Assembly: GCA_013146195.2 (NCBI GenBank)
Contig: CM028377.1
Coordinates: forward strand, 1,798,001 to 1,862,000
From: Codonopsis lanceolata
Taxonomy: Eukaryota; Streptophyta; Magnoliopsida; Asterales; Campanulaceae
Direction of reading: 5' to 3'
DNA: 64,000 bases
The notes under the pieces are model-generated. The model did not search any database. It saw nothing but the letters and a program-made list of their open reading frames with translations, and was not told the DNA's origin. The position numbers and the translations under genes are program-made. This document shows positions 1 to 10,894 of the stretch, one piece after another (position 1 is the stretch's first letter; each line of letters opens with the position of its first letter).

Positions 1-309
1 ATGCCTTTGGTGTGGCTTGAACAAATGGTGCCTCTGGTGAGGCTTTGAACACCCGACCTCTCGGTTGAGAGTAGTTAAGTCCAGGGTGCCTCTGGTAGGG
101 CTTGAATATTCAACCTCTCCGTTAAGATAAGTGAGTAGCTAAATGGGGCCTTTGGATAAGGCTTTAACAATAACGATGCCTCTTGAGAGGCTTGAACACC
201 TGACCTCTCTACTGAGAGTTGTAAAGTCCAGGGTGTCTCTAGGGAGACTCGAACACCCAACCTCTCCGTTAAGAGAAGTGAGCAGTACTAGTTGAGCTAG
301 AGCTCGTTG
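1..309 (-). repeat. Tandem array of degenerate tRNA-like units
   Basis: About five degenerate units, roughly 55 to 80 bp each, repeat the pattern TGCCTCT..GGCTTGAACACC..GACCTCTC..GAGAG. Read on the minus strand, the last unit (about 232-309) has a Pol III A-box-like TAGCTCAACTAGT at about 287-299 followed by a B-box-like GTTCGAGTC at about 244-252, so it resembles a tRNA or the head of a tRNA-derived SINE. No unit is convincing as a functional tRNA gene: the earlier units lose box bases and no cloverleaf was worked out. The array continues off the left edge of the window. Confidence 0.5.
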
Positions 310-512
310 GTGTTTACAGATTATTTATTATCTGTTTAAACCTTTTAGAGAAAGGTTATTCTTTGAAGAAATTATTTATTAGGGTTTATGTATCTTTATT
401 GTTTATAATTACTAAGTTTATGTTTATATTATTAGAGTTTTATAAATTAACTTTCTTTTAATTGTTTATATTGTTAGAATATATTATTTTATTATTTTAT
501 TTTTCTTAGTGA
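310..512. other. AT-rich flank, no gene seen
   Basis: Very AT-rich DNA between the tRNA-like array and the Tat element LTR. It has no reading frame or repeat structure that I can support. The bases just before the LTR (AGTGA, 508-512) would be its target duplication, but the other end of the element is lost, so this cannot be confirmed. Confidence 0.5.
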
Positions 513-1375
513 TGTGGCAAAATTACAGCTTGGGTCGTCCGTGTGTTGGGTTGGATATCTGGGCTTGAATATGCTCCCTTGAACCTGGCTAAGAACACAA
601 AAGACCTGAGTGGAAGTGCAAGGCAGGGCCTCGCGAAACCCCTCCGACGTGAGAGTAAGTATCGTAGGTGATAGTCAAAAAGCAATTTGACAGAGTGCCG
701 AGACTCAAGAAAGTGTGTGTACCTTATTTGTGGTTATGGAGGGGTATTTATAGGCCCCTAGTGACCTCGAATCCGTGTGGGATTCAGTTTCCTTAGTTAC
801 CCAATCAATCAAGGAGAAAATCCCTTGATTTTAGGCATGACAAGCGGCTGGCCGCGTAAATATAGGAGGAGCTAAGGCAAGTTTCCCGCCTGAATATGGA
901 AACCTTTGACTTGTCTTGGAGAACAAGCTTCCGGTGCTTCCTGCTCGATATGTGCCCGGGCGAACAGGGCTCTAACCGGCTATTTGAGGAGTACTGATCT
1001 GAGATCATTGCAGATCCAAGAGGTGGCCCCTGGTCGGGCAGGCCAAGCCGGTGCTCGACCAGGTTTGGATGAAATGAATTTGGTTCTTTGCCCGGTGTGA
1101 GTGTGGTCACCGGGCCTGGCCCCTGGTCGGACAGGCAAGGCCTGTACCCGGCCAGGTTTGGACGGGAGCTGCACTGCTCGCTGGTTGATGCCTCTATTAC
1201 TTTGCGCGCTAGGTTTTGGGACCCAGATTGATTATGCTCGTGATGCTAGCTCGTGCCTTGCTCGTAACCCGGTTTGGGCCGGGCATATCAGTGACCCCTA
1301 GCTCCTTGTCTGGCGAGTATTCATGCTCGGAATGGGGATCGTACATGCTGGATGATGCTCGTACGGGTCACAACA
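513..1375 (-). repeat. Probable 3' LTR of the Tat-type gypsy element
   Basis: On the minus strand this segment begins TGTTGTGACC (at 1375) and ends GCCACA (at 513), giving the TG..CA termini of an LTR of about 860 bp. A minus-strand TATAAATA lies at 745-752. It is at the downstream end of the minus-strand gag-pol, where the 3' LTR belongs. It contains a duplicated block of about 45 bp: GGCCCCTGGTCGG starts at 1025 and again at 1118, a period of 93 bp. Doubts: no polypurine tract is obvious next to 1375, and the partner 5' LTR is missing from the window, so the boundaries are inferred from termini and context only. Confidence 0.45.
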
Positions 1376-2133
1376 CTTGTGATTCTTTGAGAAAGAGAGA
1401 GGGTTGGGAGAGCAGATTTGAGAAAGGTTCTGGTGTTTCCATGGGAAACAACTAAAGCGTACTGAGGAAGCTTGCTGTTGAGGCTTTACCGGGAGCGTGG
1501 ACGAAAGGGCGTGTGTGCCATCAAAAGCTCAGGTGATTTGATGGGGACACAGACCACGAAGCAGTGCATTTAATGGGTCGCCCTTCCAGACGCCGTTTTG
1601 GCCTCCTCCTTTTCCCTCCAAAGACTCGAACCTTGGCCTATAAAAGGCGCACCCTTCTCCTTAATTCTTTCCTCTTTTACCACTCTTGAGTTTTTAGAGA
1701 GAAGATTTTCTGGAGAGTTCCTGCTGCCGTTGCTCTGTGCATTCCAGATTCCGGTGACGTTGCTCAGCCATTCACACCACTCATTCGCTCCTGGTGCCAG
1801 CAATCTTTGCGTTGGTTCAGTTTCAACACCAACTGTTCACAGAGAATCGCTTCAACCCCCAGAACGATAAGTTTCTTGCCCCTTTTCTGGTATGCTTTTT
1901 GCTTTTTCGATTAGAACGAAGATCTCGGGGTTTAATCCCTTCGCCTTCGTGTACTTCTGGTAGGGTTTAGGATTAGAACTGGCCCTTAGGTAGAGATCGA
2001 GGAAAAGACCCTTTGGTCTTGCTCGCTAGGCGAGCATGGCCCCTTTGGTATACCTAGACTTAGGATTTTTCCCATTTTTCTTTATCTGTTATCCGGGCAG
2101 AACATTGACTCTCCTTCCTCGATCTCTTTGTAG
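1376..2133 (+). other. Promoter and leader region of the antisense gene
   Basis: This sits between the element LTR and the plus-strand ATG. It holds the TATA box at 1639, a leader, and a probable leader intron (donor near 1889, acceptor ending 2133). There is no convincing protein frame. The text GCGAGCATGGCCCC near 2030 resembles the GGGCATGGCCC repeats found in the spacer at 8885-9224 of the same element. Confidence 0.45.
1639..1645 (+). promoter_or_regulatory. Plus-strand TATA box upstream of the Tat antisense gene
   Basis: The sequence CCTATAAAAGGC lies about 490 bp upstream of the plus-strand ATG at 2134, outside the presumed LTR. The stretch between them is pyrimidine-rich and leader-like. 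It ends CTCTTTGTAG directly before that ATG, a good 3' splice site; a possible donor (GGTATGCT) is near 1889. This suggests the antisense gene is transcribed from its own promoter with an intron in the 5' leader. This is inference from sequence; no transcript evidence is available. Confidence 0.5.
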
Positions 2134-3275
2134 ATGTCTGATATCTCAGAGAATGACCGCGAGGCCATCAGCTACGGCAGGAAGAATGATTCTTTAAGCA
2201 GCGAGAAAACCCCTCCTGTTGACTATGAGTCTGACGAGGGAGCGAGATCCGTGGCCGGGCCGACGGTCCCTAGGCGAGTGGCCGCCCCGATAGTTGATTT
2301 AGTTGATTCCTCCAGCGAAGAAGATTCTGGAGAGGCGAGTGTTACTGGAGGCTACGCTGGCGGGCAGGGCCCTGAACAGCAGGTAGCCAATGTTGAAGAA
2401 ACAGTCGTGCAAGTAAGGGCCGAGCAAGAAGAGGTGGCCGGAGAGGCCTCGGATGCTGACGAGGCAGATAACATGCCAATTGCTCGGTGCCTAAAGAGCA
2501 CAGGTCATACTCAGGTGGAAGCCACACTTGAGGATGATGCAGATGACCGAGACGACATTCCACATGCTCGCTGCCACAAAATGGTCGGCGGCTCTCGAGT
2601 GGAGGTCACACTTGATGAAGTTGTGGAAGAAGAAGAAGAGCCCGACTGGTATGTAAATGCAGATGAGAGCCGGTATGCCGCTCATTGGGCCACGTTGGAT
2701 ACGGCAGACAAGGTGACGGCCTGGCTTACTTCTCTTGGAGTTGACCCCGTCTATTACCGGGCAAGTGAGATGGATGTGCCCAACGGAGTTAAGCTTTCCC
2801 GTGAGCAAGGGAATGAACTTTTATTCTTCGCCGACTTTTTCCGCGTTGGACTACGCCTTCCGCTGGAGCCCTTTTTGGTGGACTTTCTGCACAAAACCAA
2901 AGCCGTGCCATGTGATTTGATGTTGAACACTGTCCGAGCCATCACAGCCTTCACGGTGGCGAGCCAGCTGCTAGGGTTTGAGCCAGATATGTACTTGCTC
3001 CGTAAGTTATTTATTTTTGCCCCGAGCACAGGCGGGAGGATTGGAGTGAGGGCCAACTCCAACCTTTTGAGGTTGCTGGCTGATGTTCCAGGGAAGGTGG
3101 AGTCCTGGGACAGGAGAGTCTTGTTTATTGAGTCCCAGGTCGGCTGGCCATTCGTGCCCATAGCGACCGGCGAAATCAAGATCCCCAAGGTCTCCAAGCA
3201 AGACTATAGCTAGGGGTAATCGAGGAGAATGAGAAGCGCTTCGGCCAGCAATTCCTGCTTGACTGGAAAGAGCTG
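2134..3275 (+). pseudogene. Tat antisense extra ORF, N-terminal exon (PF04195-like)
   Basis: A plus-strand frame of 359 codons (2134-3213) lies antisense to gag-pol. Its first 170 residues are acidic and low in complexity (runs of E/D, duplicated text around PIARC and PHARC). From about residue 175 it resembles the 'putative gypsy type transposon' domain (Transposase_28, PF04195): a YYRASEMDVPNG segment, then the hydrophobic LPLEPFLVDFL and a FIFAP segment. A stop at 3211 looks like a small frameshift, since the next frame continues (EENEKRFGQQFLLDWKEL) to a possible splice donor GTATGT at 3276. Antisense extra ORFs carrying this domain are a known trait of Tat-lineage elements. Their function is unknown. 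The family match is by eye. Confidence 0.7.
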
Positions 3276-3340
3276 GTATGTAATCCGCGCAACTTGTGCC
3301 TGGCCGAGGTGATGCGGGCTGAAGTCCCCGAGGTGGAGGC

Positions 3341-3345
3341 CCTCT
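3341..3345. repeat. Target-site duplication CCTCT, left copy
   Basis: CCTCT directly precedes the solo LTR at 3346 and recurs directly after it at 6680-6684. The 5-bp duplication is the normal signature of LTR-retrotransposon integration and fixes both ends of the inserted sequence. Confidence 0.85.
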
Positions 3346-6300
3346 TGTGGCGACCCGACCCGGATCCCAAGACGAAATCCTAAGGTCGTGCCACCAAGGG
3401 AACAATTAACAACAAACAAGTAGCAAATAATGGGTAGGGCCATAACGGCGATACACCGATAACTCAAAACACATGCGGAAGCGAAATAAAATAAAGCAGT
3501 GGCGCCCGAGCTAACAAGCTCAAACTAAAACAACCAAAGAGATGATAAATCTCTCGGTCCGAAAATTCGATTCGCGTGCCGCAACATTGGGCACGTAGAA
3601 CAAACTCCCTGTTATGCAATTCATATATAAGCATAATAAACCAAGTCATCGGCGAAACTACGGCCGGAACCCAACATTAAACTAAGTCTAAGACTCTAGT
3701 CTAACAACTCAACGGCTAAAACATGCCGGAGAACAAACATCATAATAAACTAGCAATTTAACATGCTAAACATAAACACCAATTAACCACGCACGACTAA
3801 ACCAGTCGGCTACCAACAAAATAAGTACTAACAGTTATATGTACTAACAACTATAAAGCATATGGAGATACAACCATATATACACATTAAGCATAACCAC
3901 CACCGGTTGGCTACCAAAAGAATAAGCTAGCCACATAATTACAACACTTCAAATACATAAAGGTTTGCTACCCAAACATGAAGTTTATATAACTTCATCT
4001 TCCCACGACCTCACCAAAAACAAAACGAACATCTAAGTAGCAACCTTGTCCAAAAGACTTCCTTGCCAAAGTAACCTTCCTGATTTACTTGGATCCGCTA
4101 GCTCGGCTCGGATCTAGGGAAAAACAACCAACAAATAAAAGTAAGTCACAATGACTTAGTAAGTTACTAACCATAACTTCCTACCATGGCATAATGCTCA
4201 ATTATAAAATATATCATGCTATTGTCATGAAACAACCTCATAATAAATCATGTATGGCATTCATGCTCAACATTAAATAAATATGTTATCATCCTAGTAT
4301 AACATGTCATCATAAATTCATGTCAAGTCATTTTTGTCTTAACAATAATAATTTATACCTTTGGCATAAAACAACATTCCAATAAAGTTATGTAATAGCA
4401 TTTATGCTTACAACATTAATCAATATGTTATCTATTAAGTATAACATGTAAGAAACCAAACCATCAACATATCATATCCAATTCACTAAGCACGTATTCA
4501 CTTAAGTACTAGTGAAGCAATTCATATATATAAGGGATATGATACCATACCAAAATTCCTCCGCGCGTGTCGCTCCTGCAAAAACACGTGCAAAACCCTT
4601 ATGTGCCCTCGATATCCCTCTCGTAGATATCGACGTCCCCGAGACAGTCTCCGCTCTCGAGTTCCATAGTTATCAAAGTCATGTGTATTACTACAACTAA
4701 GATAAACTACTTCCCCACCGTGGCCATCGATGGAGGGTGTGTGCAACAAGACGGCGATACATCGCGATCACGAACCCCATAATTCGTGAAAACGATGTAT
4801 CGACCCACCAAAGACTCAACAGACCGACGCCAGCTGGACTCAAGACCCAAGCACAAGTAATATATACTCATATGCTTAAACAAGTAGGTAAACACTCTAC
4901 CATCAAACTAGTCATGCAATTTATTCACAACTAGCATAAACATCACAACCGAGAATCATATAAGCTCTCATAATCAAGTGTGCTTCACACACCTTAAAAC
5001 TTCTTGGAGGCTCGACCTCCATGAATTCTACCCAAGATTCCGTAGGACTTAAAATCATAGTTCCTAGGATTCAAACTAACCCAAAGGTTAACTCCGTTGA
5101 GTTCAATCTAAGTTTTCCGAAAATTCAAGGAATAGAAGCTTAGGCTTCATCATCCCCCTACATTCATATCTATCGTCAAACCATAAACCCGACGATCAAT
5201 ACCCTCACATAAACCCCACAAAATCATTAACAAGGTAACTTAGAACAACTTAGCCATCTTGGTTATAAATTTATTCAAGTCACCATACCAACAAATAATT
5301 TCCAATTTGCGATTAATTCACACAATATGGTTTAATATGCTCTACTAAACATATAAAACATTTTAATCATGCTCACATCGATAATTTTGCAAGCTAATCA
5401 AAATTAGGGCAAGACACCCTCCAAGCATCTCAACCAAACCAACATTATTCCACATTATCAATCAACATAAACAAGTTCAATAGGCTAGTTAGAACATGAA
5501 TTTCACATAATCATGGTCTCACATAGGCCAATCAAGTTCTATCATGAATTTGAAATCCTAGGGTTCATACATCTTCTATAACCCTAACAATGGCTTCCAT
5601 TGACCTCAAATACCACAAATGGTTGTTTCCCTAGGGTCAATGGAGCTCAAAAATCAAGGGAAGAGAGGTAGAAACTTACAATTTCTCAGCCCTACAAACT
5701 GCCCAAACTCGAACTCAACGATGAAGCCGTTTCTTCTCACTCCGCTCTCTTCAATCTTGCGGGTTAGACGGAGAAGAAGACCCCCAGCAATGGCTTCCAA
5801 GCTTAGCCTCTTGAAGCCCTAGAATCGCCCCCCTCAAGCCCTCACTTGCGCCTTGGCTGAAGAGGTCGCAGGAACGCGAAGAGAGAAGTCGCAATACTGC
5901 CGAATGAATGAAGTGTGCGGCAGATTTTGGGTTTTATATGAGGGGATTAATTCACTAATCAAGTCACTAATTACCCCCTAATTCTCTTAATAGCTGATTA
6001 GGATTAGTCTTAGGCTAATTAAGTGAGGTTAGAATAGGTTTAGATTGGGTTTAATAGGCCAAAAGTTCGGACAGCGCACAACCGAACAACAAAATCCCGT
6101 AAGTCTGATATTGCACCCTTGCGGTCGCTTGATGTACAAGTGATGCGACCGCATCACTTGTTTTCCAGCTTTCCATGTTTTCTGCTTTCCTTGCTCGGTC
6201 CCGGACTCTCCCGCATGCAATCCCGAGTCCTTCCAAGCCAAAAATGGTCTATAAATCAACCTTAACAACCTCCAAACCATAACCAAAGCAATCAAGCCTC

Positions 6301-6679
6301 AAACCCCATCAAAACAAGGCCAAAAACTCAAGCAGAACTCTCCCGAACAATAACCGAAAAAGTCAAACTGAAATGGGTTAACGCTAAAATCAAACTAGCA
6401 ACCCAACCAACAGTGCAACAAGCATCTAACCAACATCCAAGGCATGTTAATGATGTTATAAATGCCTTCTAAAAATTTTCCATGTGTTAATCACATAAAA
6501 CGTAAACCCGAGATTCAACACATCCCACGAAAGAAAAATGCATACATGCATCTCCAACAACGTCAATGATCATGCTATTGACTCTAAACAATAACGGGAG
6601 CTAAATGAACATATTCATCATGATTATGAGTGTATGAATTCATGCATATCACAAGCAAGCAGTATTTCATGGTTTTACA
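3346..6679 (-). mobile_element. Solo LTR of a Tekay-type chromovirus
   Basis: A 3.33-kb LTR on the minus strand begins TGTAAAACC (at 6679) and ends GGGTCGCCACA (at 3346), flanked by CCTCT duplications. It matches the two LTRs at 13625-17451 and 21095-27550 along its length, but it has more differences from them than they have from each other, so it is an older or separate insertion. A minus-strand TATA (CATATAAAAC) lies near 5932-5941. A conserved inverted repeat (TGCGGTCGC 6120-6128, GCGACCGCA 6145-6153) sits in U3. No interior remains, so LTR-LTR recombination has removed it. It lies inside the antisense extra gene, in or near its large intron. Confidence 0.88.
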
Positions 6680-6910
6680 CCTCTTAATTCACGTTCCTGA
6701 AAAATCGCATCCGTAGTGAGGTGATTGTCACAGTCAGATGTTCAGGCACGAATGCGTTGAATGGCAGCGGCTAGGCCCTGGTGCAGACTATCGGCCAGCT
6801 TATGAAGACCGGGATGGTTGTCTGCTAATTATGAATATGCTCCCTTCTCTATTTTAATTATCCTTTTTCTCGTAGCAATTCTGATTTTGTTTTGCTTTGT
6901 CTTGTTTCAG
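6680..6910 (+). other. Tat element DNA between solo LTR and middle exon
   Basis: Right-hand continuation of the Tat extra gene after the solo LTR; the first five bases are the second CCTCT copy. It probably holds the end of a large intron, with the acceptor at 6910. A short open stretch resembling element coding text runs through 6680-6830 with stops, so a small lost exon is possible. Confidence 0.4.
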
Positions 6911-7554
6911 GGATGAAGAATTTGGTCGTGCTGAAGATGAGGAAGAAGCAGGCTGACCAGCGGGCAGTCGATCTAAAGGCCAACGAGCCCGTGGCCTTGC
7001 CTAAGGTGCCCTTTTGTCCGCCTGCTAAGAAGACACCGGCCTTGGGCAGGGCCACAAGTCCGGTCAAGAAAGTGCTGGCACCGAAAGTTGTCATCACCAC
7101 GCAAAAAGAGGCCCTGCAGAAAGAGGTCGTTGTGGTTATTTCTGGTAACGCCGCCGAGCCACCAGTTGCCAACATCTCTGTGGTGCCCGCTGCCAAGGAT
7201 GCCAAGGCAAAGGGGAAGAGAAAGAAAAGTCCTACTCCTCCTCCTGCTCGGGATGTCCGCCCTCGGGGCTCGAGCACTGGTCCTATTTTTACTGCCCCTA
7301 TTCAAGGCGGGGTTGCAACTTCGAGGCAGGCCGATTTCCAGATGCCCTCCACTACCAGCGCTGCCCGCGCGTTGGTGAAAGAAATCTCCGGGGATGTCCC
7401 CTTACTGGGAGGCATCAATTTGTATGCCCGCGAGAGCCCGAGGGCCCTGGTGGGCAAAGGAATTATAGAAAGAGCCATGCATGATGACTTTGCCTAGGAC
7501 CGAGATACTGTTGGCCACGTCTTGGTCGGAAACATCGGGCTCTGTCTGAGCGAG
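6911..7554 (+). pseudogene. Tat antisense extra ORF, middle exon
   Basis: A strong 3' splice site (TTGTCTTGTTTCAG, ending 6910) opens a lysine-, proline- and alanine-rich stretch with nuclear-localisation-like basic clusters (KGKRKKSP around 7210). The frame holds from 6913 to 7497, where an in-frame TAG interrupts it. It resumes directly (DRDTVGHVLVG) to GAG|GTAAAG at 7554/7555. The downstream intron 7555-7630 is 76 bp, GT..CAG, and joins the next exon in phase. The joint with the first exon is less certain, because phase across the acceptor at 6910 does not fit perfectly. Confidence 0.6.
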
Positions 7555-7630
7555 GTAAAGTATTTGCCCATGACTTGACTTTCTTTTTCTTCTCTATTCT
7601 CCGTTATGACTATCTGTCCTCTATCTGCAG

Positions 7631-8511
7631 ATCGCCTCCACATGTACCAATCTCTATGATAGGTATAATGAGGATAAGGATGCTCGCAAGAAGATGGCGG
7701 CCGAGTACAAGGAACTTGAGGACCTCCTGAAAGATAAGGTTGAGCAGGCAGCCGCTCTGACCGACCAACTGGAGAACAACGTCGCGGCGGCCAAAAAGAA
7801 AAAAGCGGAAATGCTTGAACGCAACTTGAAGTTGGCCACCCAAAACAGCACTTTGGTTGCTGAGAAGAAAGAGTTGGTCGGCCAGATGAAGAAGGACCAG
7901 CCTGAACTCGAAAAGGGGAAAAATGCCCTTGAAGCGGTCACCAAACAAAGGGAACATCTGCAAGCGGAGCGGCATGCTCTCAAGATACAGGTTATTAAAG
8001 ACGAAGACTGCATGGCCGAGATGATGGGGAAGATGCTGAATGCTGAGGAGGCTACGGTGGAGAATTATAAGAGCTCCCATGCTTTCGAGGAGGCTGTGGA
8101 TGAGGCCATCGTGCCCTACTTTGCACATGGTACCAACCATATCCTTCGACTGCTCGCTAGCCGCGGGGTGGTGGATATGCATACTATGGCCGAATGGGTC
8201 GTACTTGATGTCTACTCTGACACTGTCCGCCAGTTCCACAACTTAGTCCCCTATACTGAGTCGCAACTAGAAGCCCTGGCCAAGGCTAATGTCGATGCTG
8301 GTCGCGAGCCTTGGGTTCCCCCAACTCCCCTGGCCGAGAATGTGTGCTCTTTGGTCGATGCTTGGACGGTGGGAAGGCCGCGCAGATGATGGCCAAGGAC
8401 GATGCGAAAGCGGCTGCCCGCAAAGCTCTAAATGCTGAGTATGCCGAACAGTTTCGGGCTTCAGCTAAAGATCTTCCGGCCACTCCAGAGCAGACTCCTG
8501 GCCAGCCTTAG
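7631..8511 (+). pseudogene. Tat antisense extra ORF, coiled-coil C-terminal exon
   Basis: This exon starts after CTATCTGCAG and continues in phase from the previous one (LSE|IASTCTNLYDRYNED). It encodes a long charged helix rich in A, E, K, Q and L from about 7690 to 8070, typical of a coiled coil, then a more globular tail. A one-base frameshift near 8360-8380 ends the first frame at 8389. The neighbouring frame carries the natural tail to a stop at 8509-8511. The coiled coil suggests self-association or a scaffold role, but no enzymatic motif is visible. It converges tail to tail with the end of pol at 9394. Confidence 0.6.
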
Positions 8512-9393
8512 CTTAAGGTTGATCACTTTTGTTCGGCCTGCGTGCCGTTATCTTTGATCCCAAATTGTAACTCCTCTTTTATCATGAATAGAAAACACCT
8601 TTTACTTGACCACTGTTTCTTTTTGCTTGTAATGACTTTTGATTCTGTTTTGATTTTGCTCGATAATTGTTTTCTTACTCGTATTTCTCCTGCCATTGAT
8701 TAGTACAAGTACAGGTATTCCTCGAAAACATATCGAGCATAAATAACTAGAATTAATCGAGTATGCAAACTTGTAATTATCCACTTAAAAATAACAAGGC
8801 TAATCAAGCAGGCCTATTTTTTAAATTGAGAGGTTACCTGGGCAGATGCCCGGTATACGTGCTTGGTTTTGGCTAAGGCTTTGAGCGGGCATGGCCCCTA
8901 TCGCCCTGGGCAAGCATCCTGAAGACTACCTAACGGGCATGGCCCAACTCTGAACGGTGACTAGCTAACCGGGCTTGGCCCTGTTGACGTTTGTCCATCG
9001 AAGTTGTTGCTAGTATGTCAACTGGGTATAGAGATATACGGCTAACAGTGTTGCTTGGTCACTATAGGAATCCGAGGTAGCTAGCCGCTATCTTACGGGC
9101 AGGGTCCCTACCGCCTTGCGGGCATCCAAGTAAGCGAACCGGGCATGGCCCCATCTTACTCACTGAGAGGATAAGATAAGCCTACTAATACTTGGGAGTA
9201 GAGGAAGGTTGACTGGGCATGGCTCTATCTGCTCGGCAGGCGAACAGATTTTGTCAAGCAATCCGAAAACAGTTGATAAAAGACAACTAAAAAACTTGAA
9301 TGGACAAATATGGAAAAACTTGCCTTTTATTGATTAATAATAATGACCCTCAACAGGACTGAGGTCTTGCCCGTTTGTGTACTGTGGACTGAT
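8512..9393. repeat. Spacer between convergent frames with GGGCATGGCCC repeats
   Basis: Tail-to-tail spacer between the antisense gene and the end of pol. It holds a degenerate short motif, (A/G)CCGGGCATGGCCCC, at about 8885, 8931, 8968, 9097, 9137 and 9213, irregularly spaced and always in the same orientation. No reading frame is supported. AATAGAAAA near 8586 could serve polyadenylation of the plus-strand gene. Confidence 0.55.
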
Positions 9394-9669
9394 TTAGGGA
9401 TAATACTTTTTTAGGTGATCTGTATGCCAAGGATGCTTCAAGTCTTTCCCTTCCTGAGTTCGAAGTATATAGGTGCCTTCTCTGACTATGCCAGTGACTT
9501 GAAAAAGGTCCTTCCCAGTTAGGCGATAGCTTTCCCCATTCTGCCCGTTGACCCGTTGCCTCAATCTTTCTGAGTACCCAGTCTCCGACCATAAAAGCTC
9601 TACCTCGAACCCTTTTGTCATGATGAGCCTTTGCTCGTTGCTTGTAGTTGACCATCCTGAGTCGTGCAT
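9394..9669 (-). pseudogene. Tat gag-pol: integrase C-terminal end
   Basis: Minus-strand end of the polyprotein. One frame carries a basic segment ending in GDWVLRKIEATGQ, the usual start of the integrase C-terminal beta domain. After a frameshift near 9510 the next frame carries LRTQEGKDLKHPWHTDHLKKYYP and a stop. A terminal HLKKYYP is typical of Tat-lineage pol ends. At least one frameshift separates the two halves, so this copy cannot be translated through. Confidence 0.8.
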
Positions 9670-10888
9670 CTAGCCTCCTTTCTTCGGGCAGATCAAGGTC
9701 TATTGCGCGGACAAGCTGATTGTTCTACTCGCTGTAATGGGAAACTCGATAGCTAGGCAAGGTCATTTCTACTGGGATCATTGCCTCAGATCCATAGGTA
9801 AGCGCGAACGGAGTTTCCCCGGTTGGTCCTCGGACAGTGGTTCTGACCGCCTACAAGGCCGACTGTAGTTCCTCTGCCCACTTTCTAGCTCGCCCCTCTA
9901 GGTTTCTTTTTAGTGCATGCAACACTTGTTTGTTCCCGGCCTCTGCTTGGCCGTTGCCCTGAGGGTAAGCGACAGATGATTGCCAATGTTTGACGCCTAG
10001 GCGAGCACACTCAACTGTGAATCTTTCCGAGATTTGGGTGCCATGATCGGAGATAATTGCTCAGGGCAGTCCGAACCTGCACCATACTTGATCGTGGACA
10101 AACTTGATGACATTTGCCTCCGAAAATTTAGCCAAGAGCTTTGCTTCGATCCACTTTGTAAAGTAGTCTATGGTGACCACTGCATATTTGTACTTACATT
10201 GAGCTAGCGGGAATGGGCCGATCAAGTCGATTCCCCACATGTCGAAGGGCCAGGCCGCAACGACTGGAGTTTGCATGGTGGATGGGAGCCTTGGTATGTC
10301 CGCGTATCGTTGGCACTTGTCATATTCTCGGACATATTTTTCAGTATCTCTTATGAGAGTAATCCAATAGTATCCTGCACGTAGAACCCTCTCTGCTAGA
10401 GCTCGGGTGCCCGGGTGGCCGCCGCATTCCCCTTTATGTACCTCATATAAAACCCCCTCAGTTAGCTCCGGGTGAACGCAGCGAAGCATAGGTCTGACCT
10501 TAGATCGCTTGTATAGGATTCCCTTGACTACCAAGTATCGGCAAGCTTGACTTCTGACTGTGGTGGCTTTAACTTCGTCCGCGGGGAGGACTCCTTGTTC
10601 GATATAGTTGTTATAGTCATTAATCCAACTTCTGGTTGCTGGCTCAATCTCCATGACTACTGGCCTATCAATGGCTGGAGTTTCCAGGTGCTCGATCATT
10701 ACTGGGGGATTCAACAGTGCTAGGTTTGCCTCAGCGATCTTGGACAGGTAGTCTGCTCGCATATTATCGGCGCGATCAATCCTGAAGATCTCCCAGAACT
10801 TGAAATTTTTCAAGATTTCTTTGACAAGCTCGCAGTATTTGACCAGCAAAGGGTGATGCACCATGTATTCCCCCTGGACTTGGTTCAC
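9670..10888 (-). pseudogene. Tat gag-pol: integrase and end of second RNase H
   Basis: Reading leftward from 10888: the tail of an RNase H domain (RADNMRADYLSKIA holds the last acidic residue), then the integrase zinc domain (H..H near 10430; the CxxC is damaged, reading EYDKC with Tyr at 10322-10324 where a Cys is expected), then the catalytic core starting WGIDLIGPFP. The frame breaks at 10061, where FGLP is followed by TGA, probably from CGA. Beyond it the core continues (second Asp in SDHGTQ, Glu in NGQAEAGN) with more stops near 9733 and 9852. Integrase would insert the cDNA into host DNA; this copy is dead. Confidence 0.85.
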
Positions 10889-10894
10889 TACTAG

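Noticed and set aside
232..309. A functional tRNA gene on the minus strand
   Set aside because: Both internal promoter boxes are present, but I could not fold a credible acceptor stem and anticodon arm by eye. It is kept only as a tRNA-like repeat.
805..1455. Several overlapping frames of 60 to 100 codons on both strands
   Set aside because: This is the GC-rich U3 part of the Tat LTR. Frames on both strands with no domain or codon pattern are chance.
4522..4749. Similar minus-strand frames in all three Tekay LTRs (also 14988-15242 and 22465-22791), which look like a conserved small protein
   Set aside because: The three frames differ by frameshifts and ends, and similarity is no greater than that of the surrounding LTR DNA. 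It follows from copy relationship, not from coding selection.
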